DNA from: Filobacillus milosensis
GTDB taxonomy: Bacteria; Bacillota; Bacilli; Bacillales; Alkalibacillaceae
Length of the DNA stretch: 64,000 nt
Assembly (NCBI RefSeq): GCF_004402015.1
Contig: NZ_SOPW01000012.1
Location: 1 to 64,000 of the forward strand
Direction: 5' to 3'
The position numbers and the translations under genes are program-made. Shown piece by piece: positions 27,524 through 36,483 of this stretch. The first letter of the stretch is position 1; each line of letters starts with the position of its first letter. The notes beneath the pieces are model-generated. The model was not told where the DNA came from and searched no databases. It was given only the letters and a program-made list of their open reading frames with translations.

Positions 27524-29995
27524 GAGCATAAATTCTTTAAATGTCTCTAAATCACAAGGCTTTGAAAAATAATAGCCTTGGAAATAAGCACAATTTAGTT
27601 TTTGTAAAAATTCAAGTTCTTCAGCTGTCTCAATGCCTTCAGCAATCATTGGGATATTAAGTTCACTTGTAAAGTTAGTAATCCCTTTTAATATCGCTTG
27701 ATTTCGTTTGTTTAAATGGATGTCCTGGATGAATTGACGGTCAATTTTAAGGAAATCAATATTAAACATACTGACATGAGAAATGGATGAATACCCTGTA
27801 CCAAAATCATCAAGCGCAAACCGAATCCCTAATTTTCTAAAGTCATTAATGGTTTTGTGAACAATTTCCGGGTCATGAATTAACGTTGTTTCTGTAATTT
27901 CAAAAATGATATTCCTGGCATCAACTTGGAAATGATTTAATGTATTTTTGACGTTCGTAATAAATGAATGCCTTAAAAAACGTTTAGGAGATACGTTATT
28001 AGAAACTGTTAAATCGATCTGATAATCCATTTTCCAACGTTGAATGATTTCACATGTTCTTTTAAATACAAATTCATCAATTTGGTGGATGAACCCTGAC
28101 TGTTCCGCAATTGGAATAAAGGCGCTTGGCGGAATAAGCCCATGAACCGGATGCTTCCAACGCACTAGAGCTTCTGCGTAACTCGTTTGAGGACTGTCTT
28201 TCTTCATAATTGGCTGCAAGTAAACATCAAGTTCATTATTCTCAACAGCAAAATACAAATCTTGTTCTAATTCATAATCATTAAATGTTCTTTTTTCAAC
28301 GTTCTCTTCGAAGATTTGCCAAGAGTTTTTACCTGTTCCCTTTATATATCGCACAGCACGGTCTGCGTTGTTTATAAGCTCGTTAAGGTTTGAGCCGTGT
28401 TCAGGGTAGTGGGTGACACCTATACTTGAAGTGACTTGCAGTGGATATTCTTCAATAACCATTTTACGTTCTAGTGATGCTTTTAAACGGATGGCAATAT
28501 CGTCAATCGTTTCACCATCCCGGAGTTTATTAATCATAATAATAAACTCATCACCGTTTAATCGAGAAGCAATGCCTCGTTCTTCTACAATACTCTCAAT
28601 TTTTGATCCAGTCATGACCAGTACTTTATCTCCAATGTCATGGCCTAGAGAGTCATTAATGGATTTAAAATTATCTAGATCCAAGTAAATCAGCCAAAAC
28701 GGGTGCAATTTCTTTTGTGATAATAAGTTGTTAATATGTGATTCAAAGTTTCTGCGGTTTTTAAGTCCAGTCAGGTGATCGTGGTTTGTAATGAATTCCA
28801 TTTGCTGTTCATAAAGTTTTCGTTCTGTGAAATCAATTAGGATTCCGTCAATTTGTGAAATGCGACCTTCTTGATCAAAGATAGGGATCGCTTGTTCCTC
28901 AACCCATTTAATTTCTGAATCACGAGAGATAATTCTATATTCATGCTTCACTTTATCACCGCGAAGCATCTTTCGCCTATTTCTAGAAAAACGTTTGAGG
29001 TCAGCTGGATGAATATAAGATGTCCAATTAAAGTCACTGTGATAAACATGTTCGACATTCACATTAATCATGCGCTCAATACCTTTAGAAACATAATCGA
29101 GACGCTTGTTATCTAAATTAAAGGAACATACAATCATATCTAGTGAGTCATAGATTTTCTGAAGCCTCTCATGGTTTGCTTCAAGGCTGTACTCCATATT
29201 CCGCAATTTAGTGACATCTTGAACAATCCCAATTAATCGTGTGACCCCTCCATTTTTATTGATGATACTATCCCCACGAACATGAAGAATTCGAACGTCA
29301 TCATCTTCTGTCATGACGCGATAATCCATTTGGAAACTAGTGCCGTATTCAATAGCTTCTTCAAGAGCGGTTTTAAAACGATGATAATCTTTTTGATGAG
29401 TGACTGAGAGAATCTTCTCTAAATCTAACGGCTGTTTTTTCCATTCTTCACGATCGTAAATTTTGTAAACTGGGTCAGACCAGTGAATTTGATTATTTGG
29501 TATATCAACTTCCCATGTGCCAATATTGGCTACTGCTTGTGCAGATACCAATTTGTCTTTAATGCTGGATAGATCGATTAAATTTCTTTCAGTTTCAATT
29601 AAGTCATGAACAATAGTAAATAAACCAATCACTTCGTTGTTTTCATAGATTGGTGTACTCGTAATTTTTACAGGGACTTCGTAACCCGTTTTATGTAAAA
29701 CTTTAGAATAGTGTTTAACCGAGCGTCCATTTAACACTTTATAAAAATAATCTTTAGTAGTGTCTCGAAAGTTATCAACTAAGAACTGGTCAAAAGGCTG
29801 TAGTGACAAATCCGATGCATCGTAACCAAACATATGAGTGATTTGGTTATTGAAATCTATGATTTTGCCAGTGTGGTCTATGGTGATTATACCGTCTGGA
29901 AAGTTCTTAAAAACGTTGTGGTACATGCGTAGTTGTGAATGGTCAAGGTGGTTTAGTTTTAGTGTTGTTTGATGCGTGAGATCCATCCCGGCCAT
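27518..29995 (-). CDS. PAS-GGDEF-EAL cyclic di-GMP signalling protein
   Basis: The 825-residue protein has three PAS/PAC segments (about 15-130, 150-265 and 275-390), a GGDEF domain (about 400-555) and an EAL domain (about 575-825). There are no membrane helices, so it should sense a cytosolic signal. The GGDEF motif reads NGDEF (SRLNGDEF), a change in its first glycine, while the EAL domain keeps its key residues: AEALVRW, FEITETTL, DDFGTGYSS, LKIDRQF, AEGIE and FQGYYFSKP. It may therefore act mainly as a phosphodiesterase with a regulatory or weak cyclase domain. It is a single gene; the nearest neighbours give no target. Confidence 0.92.
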   Translation of the reverse strand: MAGMDLTHQTTLKLNHLDHSQLRMYHNVFKNFPDGIITIDHTGKIIDFNNQITHMFGYDASDLSLQPFDQFLVDNFRDTTKDYFYKVLNGRSVKHYSKVLHKTGYEVPVKITSTPIYENNEVIGLFTIVHDLIETERNLIDLSSIKDKLVSAQAVANIGTWEVDIPNNQIHWSDPVYKIYDREEWKKQPLDLEKILSVTHQKDYHRFKTALEEAIEYGTSFQMDYRVMTEDDDVRILHVRGDSIINKNGGVTRLIGIVQDVTKLRNMEYSLEANHERLQKIYDSLDMIVCSFNLDNKRLDYVSKGIERMINVNVEHVYHSDFNWTSYIHPADLKRFSRNRRKMLRGDKVKHEYRIISRDSEIKWVEEQAIPIFDQEGRISQIDGILIDFTERKLYEQQMEFITNHDHLTGLKNRRNFESHINNLLSQKKLHPFWLIYLDLDNFKSINDSLGHDIGDKVLVMTGSKIESIVEERGIASRLNGDEFIIMINKLRDGETIDDIAIRLKASLERKMVIEEYPLQVTSSIGVTHYPEHGSNLNELINNADRAVRYIKGTGKNSWQIFEENVEKRTFNDYELEQDLYFAVENNELDVYLQPIMKKDSPQTSYAEALVRWKHPVHGLIPPSAFIPIAEQSGFIHQIDEFVFKRTCEIIQRWKMDYQIDLTVSNNVSPKRFLRHSFITNVKNTLNHFQVDARNIIFEITETTLIHDPEIVHKTINDFRKLGIRFALDDFGTGYSSISHVSMFNIDFLKIDRQFIQDIHLNKRNQAILKGITNFTSELNIPMIAEGIETAEELEFLQKLNCAYFQGYYFSKPCDLETFKEFMLG

Positions 29996-30186
29996 AATAA
30001 TTATTCCCCATCTCTATAAAACAATGATATAGTTATAAATACTTATGAAGTAGTATAGCATATCGGTGAGTTTTTTCCTATAAAATGTAGATAGCTAATA
30101 GGTTTTATTCTGAAGAAATAAAGGTATAATATATTAATAATGATTATAATAAAAATAGATCAGAATCAGAAAAAAGGAGTAGAGTA

Positions 30187-30627
30187 ATGAGAGCCATTAT
30201 TATTTTGTTGATTTTCACGTTATTAGCAGGCTGTGGACTTATAGAAGAAGTGAATAATACGCTTGATTATGGTAAAGAAGCAAAAGACTATGTCAGTACG
30301 ATGGCGAGCTATCAAGATGATGTATCAACTTTCTTAAATAAAAAAGAATTAACACAAGAAGACTTTGAAGAATTAAAATCTATGATGGATGAAATTGAAG
30401 CGGAAGTGAAGGGCTTCAACGAACTTGAGCCACCGAGTGTAGCTGAAGGCGTTCATAACAAGATTGAGGAACAAAACAATCAAATTTTAGAAGCCATTGA
30501 TGAAGCGAACCGCCAGATTGAGCAAGGCGAGTTTGATCAAAGTGCGTTTGAAAATCTGGAAATTGTTAAGTCTCTAGAAGAGTTAAAATCATATAGAGAA
30601 CAGATTGAAAACTTCATGAATAATTAA
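30187..30627 (+). CDS. Small lipoprotein, DUF6376-like
   Basis: This 146-residue protein has a lipobox (LLAGCG, Cys16) and an otherwise all-helical, acidic body (NNTLDYGKEAKDYVSTM..., FNELEPPSVAEGVHNKIEE). It resembles, from memory, the DUF6376 family of Bacillus lipoproteins, which have no known role. A TATAAT (about 30126-30131) lies 55 bases upstream. It converges on megL, with a strong shared terminator. Confidence 0.7.
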   Translation: MRAIIILLIFTLLAGCGLIEEVNNTLDYGKEAKDYVSTMASYQDDVSTFLNKKELTQEDFEELKSMMDEIEAEVKGFNELEPPSVAEGVHNKIEEQNNQILEAIDEANRQIEQGEFDQSAFENLEIVKSLEELKSYREQIENFMNN

Positions 30628-30631
30628 GTGA

Positions 30632-30665
30632 AAAAGGTACTTGAGACGGGTCTCAAGTACCTTTT
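30632..30665. terminator. Bidirectional terminator, copy of the one at 10968
   Basis: A 15-bp perfect stem (30632-30646, 30651-30665) with loop CGGG. The arms share 14 of 15 bases with the hairpin at 10968-11002, though the genes on either side are unrelated. Confidence 0.9.
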
Positions 30666-30672
30666 ATTATTT

Positions 30673-31872
30673 TTACATTTTAGCTTCAGTTGCATTAACA
30701 GCGTTTAAGCTTTGTTCTAAGTCATTCCAAATATCTTCCCATGCTTCTAAACCGCATGACATACGAATAAGTGTGTTAGAAATACCCATTTTTTCACGTG
30801 TTTCTTCAGGTACAACAGCGTGAGTCATTGAAGCGGGGTGTTGGATGATTGTTTCTGCATCCCCAAGACTAACAGCAATCTTTAAGAATGATAAACGGTT
30901 AAGGAATTGCTGTGCCTCTTTTTTATCACCTTTTACTTCAAACGCAATGACACCTGCACCCAGTTTCATTTGTTTTTGAGCAATTTCATAATCTGGATTG
31001 TCTCGGTCAAATGGATAATAAACATTTTTAACATTTGGATGAGCTTTTAACTGATCAACAATCGTTTCAGCTGTTTGTGAATGACGTTCCATACGGATTG
31101 GTAACGTTTTTAAACCTCGAAGGAGTAGCCAAGCATCAAATGGTGACATCGCTCCACCAATGTCTTTTTGTGTCGTCATAGCTACTTCTGAGATAAATTC
31201 TTCTTTACCTACTAATAAACCGGCAACCACATCCCCATGACCACCAATGTACTTAGTCGCACTGTGAATAACGATATCACAACCAAGATCTAGTGGACGT
31301 TGTAGATAAGGGCTTGAGAATGTGTTGTCTACAACAACTGGAATATCGTATTCTTTCGCCACACGCGCCACCATTTCAAGATCGATAACTTTCATCGTTG
31401 GGTTGATTGGTGTTTCGACATAAATACAACTTGTCTCAGGTAAAATATGTTCTCGAATTTGTTCTTCGCTATCCATTGAAATGAAATCGGACTTAATATT
31501 ATATTTGTCTTCCATTAAAGTCAAAAGACCAAATGTACAACCATATAAGCCTTGTGAACATAGAATATGGTCATTCGCTTTTGTTAAAGCAATTAATGTT
31601 GCAGAAACGGCAGCCATTCCTGTAGCAAACCCAAGGCCGGCTTCACCATTTTCTAAAGCAGCAATACGTTCTTGTAGTGCTGAGACTGTCGGATTACCTA
31701 AACGGCCATAAATGTAACCGTCTTCTTCACCAGCGAAACGGCGTTCACCTTGTTCTGCCGATTCAAATGTAAAAGTTGAAGTTTGGTAGATTGGTGTGGA
31801 TAAGCTTCCTAAATGATCCTTAGAATCGTATCCAACGTGTACAACTTCTGTTTCAAAATTTCTTTTCTTCAT
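30673..31872 (-). CDS. megL: Methionine gamma-lyase
   Basis: The 399-residue PLP enzyme has Lys207 (HSATKYIGGHGD) and YGRLGNPT near 55-62. The LYGCTF segment with Cys112 matches the active-site cysteine that separates methionine gamma-lyase from cystathionine lyases. It should split methionine to methanethiol, 2-oxobutyrate and ammonia. ATG 31872 is preceded by AGGGGG; the frame extends 10 codons further with no site. A strong cre box lies 63 bases upstream, consistent with carbon catabolite control of amino acid breakdown. Confidence 0.88.
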   Translation of the reverse strand: MKKRNFETEVVHVGYDSKDHLGSLSTPIYQTSTFTFESAEQGERRFAGEEDGYIYGRLGNPTVSALQERIAALENGEAGLGFATGMAAVSATLIALTKANDHILCSQGLYGCTFGLLTLMEDKYNIKSDFISMDSEEQIREHILPETSCIYVETPINPTMKVIDLEMVARVAKEYDIPVVVDNTFSSPYLQRPLDLGCDIVIHSATKYIGGHGDVVAGLLVGKEEFISEVAMTTQKDIGGAMSPFDAWLLLRGLKTLPIRMERHSQTAETIVDQLKAHPNVKNVYYPFDRDNPDYEIAQKQMKLGAGVIAFEVKGDKKEAQQFLNRLSFLKIAVSLGDAETIIQHPASMTHAVVPEETREKMGISNTLIRMSCGLEAWEDIWNDLEQSLNAVNATEAKM

Positions 31873-31934
31873 GTATTTATCCCCCTTACCCATGTTAAAC
31901 AAAATCTCACTATCTAATATTGTAACATAAAAAC

Positions 31935-31948
31935 TGTAAGCGCTTTCT
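31935..31948 (-). promoter_or_regulatory. cre box (CcpA site) upstream of megL
   Basis: TGTAAGCGCTTTCT fits the cre consensus TGNAANCGNTNNCN, with the central AGCGCT palindrome. It is close to the expected -35 region of megL. Confidence 0.7.
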
Positions 31949-31960
31949 TAATTTTAAGAT

Positions 31961-31981
31961 AAAAACGGGGACTAATCCCCG
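31961..31981 (-). terminator. Terminator of rarD
   Basis: CGGGGA (31966-31971) and TCCCCG (31976-31981) with a 4-base loop and a T-run on the minus strand. Confidence 0.82.
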
Positions 31982-31982
31982 C

Positions 31983-32882
31983 TTAAGCTGCTTTGCTATG
32001 TTTTCGTTTTAATGTTCTAATTCGTTCATAGGAATAAAGGATTAGTCCGATCCAAATTAGGGTAAAGGTAATAGCGTGAACTTGTGTAAATGTTTCATTA
32101 AATAGAAATACACCTAGTAATAACATTATCGTCGGTGCGAAATACTGTAAAAATCCAACTAAGGATAGTGGAATGCGTTTAGCACCTTGCCCGAACAATA
32201 GAAGGGGAAGAGCGGTTGCAAGCCCGGTTCCTAATAGGACAAATCCTTCCCAACTAAAGCCAAGAGCTCCGAACTGATTAACTTGTAGATAAGTAATATA
32301 AACGATTGCAACTGGAGCTACAATTAAGGTCTCAATGGCCAACCCAAATATAGGATTTAAATCTACTGTTTTCTTTAATAGACCATAGAATGCAAAAGTG
32401 ATGGCCATGCCTAGAGCAGCCCATGGGACAGACCCGAAGTTGTAAGTCATATAGAATACACCTAAAAAGGCAAATCCAATCGCTACCCATTGAAGTTTTG
32501 AGAATCGCTCTCTTAGAAAAATAATACCGAAAAAGATACTGATTAATGGGTTGATATAATAACCGAGACTTGCATCAAGCACACGGTCAGAGTTAACCGC
32601 CCAAATAAATATCACCCAGTTCAAACTGATTACTAAACCAGCGGCTGAGATACCGAGGAATTTTTTCTTATCCGAAATGATTTGGCGCCACTCGCCAATA
32701 AAGAGGTTCCATCTGCGAATAACTATAATAAATAAGATCATAAATACAAATGACCATAAAATGCGGTGGGCTAAAATTTCCCATGCTGGTACATGTTCAA
32801 CAAGTTTCCAATAGAGGGGAAGGAATCCCCAAATGATATACGCGCTAGAAGCGTAAATGGTACCTAAACGCTCTTCTGTCAT
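31983..32882 (-). CDS. rarD: RarD-like EamA-family transporter
   Basis: This 299-residue protein has ten hydrophobic helices and follows the RarD pattern (SAYIIWGFLPLYWKLVEHVPAWEILAHRILWS at the start, NPLISIFFGIIFLRERFSKLQW in the middle). EamA-family members export metabolites, often amino acids; the RarD substrate is unknown. ATG 32882 gives the usual family length; the frame runs 22 codons further. It is divergent from the next gene. Confidence 0.87.
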   Translation of the reverse strand: MTEERLGTIYASSAYIIWGFLPLYWKLVEHVPAWEILAHRILWSFVFMILFIIVIRRWNLFIGEWRQIISDKKKFLGISAAGLVISLNWVIFIWAVNSDRVLDASLGYYINPLISIFFGIIFLRERFSKLQWVAIGFAFLGVFYMTYNFGSVPWAALGMAITFAFYGLLKKTVDLNPIFGLAIETLIVAPVAIVYITYLQVNQFGALGFSWEGFVLLGTGLATALPLLLFGQGAKRIPLSLVGFLQYFAPTIMLLLGVFLFNETFTQVHAITFTLIWIGLILYSYERIRTLKRKHSKAA

Positions 32883-33015
32883 GAGTAACATCTTCTTTCT
32901 ATGTATATATGATTTCTGAATTCTAATACAGTCAACCAACTTTTTCAATAAACATGCTTACGTTTGTTGTTTGTAAATGATTTCGTTAAACTATCTATAT
33001 AAGGAGGCCGTACAT

Positions 33016-33306
33016 TTGAATATTCATATTAGTGATGAAGCAGTTAATTGGTTTAAAGATGAAATGGATTTAGTAGAAGGTGATGTTGTTCGTTTCTTTC
33101 CGAAATACGGTGGAACAAGTGATTTCCAAGACGGTTTTTCCATTGGGTTAGAACCCGGTCGCGCTGACGTTGCAGGAGTAGAAGAAGAAAAACAGAACAT
33201 TATATTTCAAATTGATGAAAAAGATGAATGGTTTTTTAAGGAACAAGATTTATATATTGATATTAAAGAGGGCGAGCTCGTGTTTTCGAACGAGTCGATC
33301 GAGTAA
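33016..33306 (+). CDS. HesB/IscA-like family protein, YneR type
   Basis: The 96-residue protein starts at a TTG eight bases after a perfect AAGGAGG; the in-frame ATG 13 codons upstream has no site. It has a HesB-like fold (ISDEAVNWFKDEM, FFPKYGG, FSIGLEPGRADV) but lacks the three cysteines that IscA uses to bind iron or clusters, as is true of B. subtilis YneR. Its role is unknown. It is followed 15 bases later by a second gene. Confidence 0.75.
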   Translation: MNIHISDEAVNWFKDEMDLVEGDVVRFFPKYGGTSDFQDGFSIGLEPGRADVAGVEEEKQNIIFQIDEKDEWFFKEQDLYIDIKEGELVFSNESIE

Positions 33307-33321
33307 TTTAGGAGGATTTCC

Positions 33322-33762
33322 ATGGCTTGGACAAGAGAGGAAGCCTTTGATTTCTTAAAAACAGTTTATAACGATGAAGTTATGCAAGATGAAAAACGGC
33401 GAATTTTTAAAATGTTGAACCGTCAATTGTATGAACGTTTGGATGACTTGGCGATTAATAATGCCATATCTGAACGTGCCGAAAAACAATTATACTTTTT
33501 TAAAGAATTTACGTTCATGCCTGGCGATAATATTTTTCAATCGATACGTTATTTGTTTTTAATGGCGCGAGGTGAGAAAGAACGTGAAAGGCAAATCACA
33601 GAACGACACTTAGACCGCATTTATAAATCGTTATTCCAAGCAGCGGGTATGAAAAATCCGGTCATTCCTGAATCATTTTGGGAGACACCATTAGGGATTG
33701 CATGCACGATTGCCGAGAATGGGGTTGAAGAGGTTTACCCTATATTAGATGAAATGAAATAA
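33322..33762 (+). CDS. Conserved-looking helical protein of unknown function
   Basis: I do not recognise this 146-residue protein. It is soluble and mostly helical, rich in Arg/Glu and Phe (EEAFDFLKTVYNDEVM..., EKQLYFFKEFTFMPGDN), without signal peptide or membrane segment. AGGAGG lies 7 bases before its ATG, and the gap to the YneR-like gene is 15 bases, so the two are an operon. The strong ribosome site and terminator argue for a real gene. Confidence 0.8.
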   Translation: MAWTREEAFDFLKTVYNDEVMQDEKRRIFKMLNRQLYERLDDLAINNAISERAEKQLYFFKEFTFMPGDNIFQSIRYLFLMARGEKERERQITERHLDRIYKSLFQAAGMKNPVIPESFWETPLGIACTIAENGVEEVYPILDEMK

Positions 33763-33796
33763 TCCTTCTCCACGATGGTGGGGAGGGATTTTTTGT
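33761..33796 (+). terminator. Terminator
   Basis: AATCCTTCTCCAC (33761-33773) pairs with GTGGGGAGGGATT (33778-33790), with wobbles, and is followed by a T-run. Confidence 0.9.
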
Positions 33797-33978
33797 TTGA
33801 TGTCATGAAAAAGACCAATAGAAAGTATTTTTGTGACTGGAGAAGTATCATTTCCTCCGTCCATCGACCGATTTTGATTATAAGCTTCGATTTACATTGA
33901 CTTAGAAGGTCATCCTCGCATATATTTATATTAACATCGAAACAGTTATTTAATCATTATCGTAAAGGGTGTTTGAAT

Positions 33979-35004
33979 ATGTCGCAAAAGGAAACGATTA
34001 CTATACAAAATTCACTTGCACTAGATTGTTTATCTCTAATGTACAGAGTGACTAATGTTGACGTTGTGATTGATGAAGATATGGATAAAAGAGTTGCTCG
34101 CAACGATGAAGTTGAGCAATGGGTTAAACATGTCGCTGAGCAATTGGATGATGAGTGGAAAAAAGAATTTGAAGTGTTTTTTAATAGTGAGAGTTATATT
34201 GCCATATCAACGATTACTCATATAATTAGACACCAAGTTCATGAAACTGTGCCTCAATATATTAACATGCTAAAAAACATTGATGTTCAAACGCTATCAA
34301 ATGGTTTTTTAAATGTTGGAATGAATCCGGATTATAAAGAAGTAGATTTTGAATCAACAGATCAAACATTACAAACTATACAAAAATTAAACCTGGTCGA
34401 AGAGGAAAAGTGGAAGTTACTATACTTAATTCACGATGGAGAACACACTAAACAGCGTCTAATCAAGTTAATTGAGTATTTCTACGAACATTTTTATAAA
34501 AATCGAGAAGATGAGTTTTATAGAAAACAGGAACGATATTTACAACAGTTGCACTCCGATGATTCAAAGTTAATTAAATTACTTAATAACTACGGGGGTC
34601 TTCAAGGTGGAAAAGATGTCCTGCTATTTCCATCTTATTGTCTCAATACAGGTGTCATCATTGCTCAAATTGCGTCTGAAGAGCCATTGATTTGTGTACT
34701 TGGATTGGAGCGCTTAAATGCTTTTGTTAAAGAAACTGATGACAAGGAAACCTTGGAGTTACTAAGAGTATTAACAGATGAACGACGCTTTAAGTTGTTG
34801 CAATTATTAAGTAAAAGACCATGCTATGGTTATGAATTGGCCCAAGAATTAAAAATTTCGAACTCGACTATATCTCACCATTTATCTACCTTATTAACCC
34901 ATCAATTTGTTGAATCAAAACGCGTAGAAAATAAAGTTTATTATCAAACAAATAAAGAGGAAATAAAACAGGTCCTTGATCAATTTCAGTCATTGTTTAA
35001 TTAA
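33979..35004 (+). CDS. ArsR-family regulator with a large N-terminal domain
   Basis: This 341-residue protein ends in a winged-helix ArsR domain (about 255-341: RVLTDERRFKLLQLLSKRPCYGYELAQEL, SNSTISHHLSTLL). The first 250 residues are helical and unassigned, and probably hold the sensor part. No classic ArsR metal-site cysteines are apparent in the winged helix apart from the single Cys in KRPCYGYEL. ATG 33979 has AGGGTG seven bases upstream. An MFS exporter gene follows; regulators of this long ArsR type next to DHA3 exporters are common in Bacillaceae, so it probably controls that exporter. Confidence 0.82.
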   Translation: MSQKETITIQNSLALDCLSLMYRVTNVDVVIDEDMDKRVARNDEVEQWVKHVAEQLDDEWKKEFEVFFNSESYIAISTITHIIRHQVHETVPQYINMLKNIDVQTLSNGFLNVGMNPDYKEVDFESTDQTLQTIQKLNLVEEEKWKLLYLIHDGEHTKQRLIKLIEYFYEHFYKNREDEFYRKQERYLQQLHSDDSKLIKLLNNYGGLQGGKDVLLFPSYCLNTGVIIAQIASEEPLICVLGLERLNAFVKETDDKETLELLRVLTDERRFKLLQLLSKRPCYGYELAQELKISNSTISHHLSTLLTHQFVESKRVENKVYYQTNKEEIKQVLDQFQSLFN

Positions 35005-35022
35005 GAAAGGGTGGGCTTTCTT

Positions 35023-35061
35023 ATGACCGAACATTCGATGTATATAGAATGTTTAATTTAA
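35023..35061 (+). CDS. Possible 12-residue leader peptide
   Basis: A 13-codon frame (MTEHSMYIECLI, stop) starts nine bases after an AGGGTG sequence in the gap between the regulator and the MFS gene. ACATTC (inside the frame) and GAATGT can pair as a hairpin. Leader peptides control several antibiotic efflux genes by stalling, so a similar device is conceivable. Evidence is slight. Confidence 0.2.
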   Translation: MTEHSMYIECLI

Positions 35062-35085
35062 TATAAATAAAAAGGGGTGTTGTTT

Positions 35086-36360
35086 ATGAGTACACAAGTT
35101 GCTACAACGCATGAAATACATGAAAAAGAAGTCTCGTCGATTTTTAAAAACAAGAAATTCTTGTTATTCGTCTTAACATTTTTAGCATCAAGTTTTAGTG
35201 TTTCGTTTTTTATGTTCACTGTGAACTGGTATGTTGTTGATTTCTTAAGGCTTGAAGCGATGTTAGGGCTAGTTTTCTTTGCATCTTCAGTTCCTCGATT
35301 AATGTTTATGTTAATAGGTGGGGTAATAGCAGATCGTATTAATCGTGGGTGGATTATGTTTTTGTCTGACTTCACTAAAGGGGTTTTACTCATTGGTGTG
35401 ATCGGTTTGCTAATGTTCGATATGCTGTCGATTTGGTTGTTAATCGGTTTGGCACTAGTATTCGGCTTGTTGGATGCCTTTTTCTGGCCTGCCAGTTCAT
35501 CAATGCTACCAACTATTTTGAAGAAAGAAGAGTTAACAAGAGGCAATTCGATTGTTGAAACGGTGAGAAATATTTCTATTGTTACTGGACCAATTTTAGC
35601 GGGGGTTATCATTGGATTTGGTAGTTATACGATTATGTTTGCCATAGTCAGTGGAATGCTTCTTATTTCAGCTTTGGTTGACTGGATTTTAAAAAATAAA
35701 ATAAATGATGAAGAATTACAAGACAAATCAGCCAACAAAGAAAAGCCGTCTTCGATTTTTTCTTCTATTAAAGAAGGGTTAGCTTATTTAAAGCAGTCAC
35801 CGTTTTTATTAACGCTAATGTTGACGGTCGTATTTTTAAATTTAGCTTTTGCTGGTCCTTTACAAGTAGGGATGCCGATTTTTGCTAAAAATGTTTTGGG
35901 TGGGGATGAATTAACTTTTAGCACATTAAGCGCGGGTCTTGCGATTGGAATGTTATTAGGAACAATACTGGTAGGCGTATTAAACATTAGGAAGAAACGT
36001 GGTTTGGTTGCGGTGGTCTCTATTGGTGGGATGGCGATCTTTTATACAGCATTCAGTTTAATTGGTGTCTTTTGGGTAAATGTAGCTTTAGTTGTTTGCA
36101 TTGGAATATCTGTATCATTTACAAATGTTCCTTTGACAGCGGCTATTCAACATCACACTGAAGAAAAATATATCGGTCGTGTTTCGAGTTTAGTACAGTT
36201 TTCGGCGATGGGACTTATTCCTATTTCGTATTTAATTACAACTATGTTTATTAGTCTTGGTGTCAAGATTGATCAAATCATGATGTATGCTGCGCTCACA
36301 CTATGTGTGTTATCAGCGATTGTATTAATTAAAGCAAAATCTTTAAGAGAATTAGATTAA
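35086..36360 (+). CDS. MFS exporter (DHA3 / MefA-like family)
   Basis: The 424-residue protein has 12 membrane helices in two halves linked by a charged loop (about 200-225). The segment GGVIADRINRGWIMFLSD matches the A motif of DHA3 exporters, the group with macrolide (Mef) and siderophore (EntS) exporters. The start is ATG 35086 with AAGGGG upstream. It follows the ArsR-like regulator after 81 bases. The substrate is unknown. Confidence 0.85.
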   Translation: MSTQVATTHEIHEKEVSSIFKNKKFLLFVLTFLASSFSVSFFMFTVNWYVVDFLRLEAMLGLVFFASSVPRLMFMLIGGVIADRINRGWIMFLSDFTKGVLLIGVIGLLMFDMLSIWLLIGLALVFGLLDAFFWPASSSMLPTILKKEELTRGNSIVETVRNISIVTGPILAGVIIGFGSYTIMFAIVSGMLLISALVDWILKNKINDEELQDKSANKEKPSSIFSSIKEGLAYLKQSPFLLTLMLTVVFLNLAFAGPLQVGMPIFAKNVLGGDELTFSTLSAGLAIGMLLGTILVGVLNIRKKRGLVAVVSIGGMAIFYTAFSLIGVFWVNVALVVCIGISVSFTNVPLTAAIQHHTEEKYIGRVSSLVQFSAMGLIPISYLITTMFISLGVKIDQIMMYAALTLCVLSAIVLIKAKSLRELD

Positions 36361-36483
36361 AATTAGGTATTATGGGCAATTTTTGTTATAATATAAAGGT
36401 TGAGTAATTTTTTAGAACGTCAACAAGTAATAGAGGGAAACGCGGTGCGTGTTTCTCTTAGGATACAGAATAGGAGAGTATTT

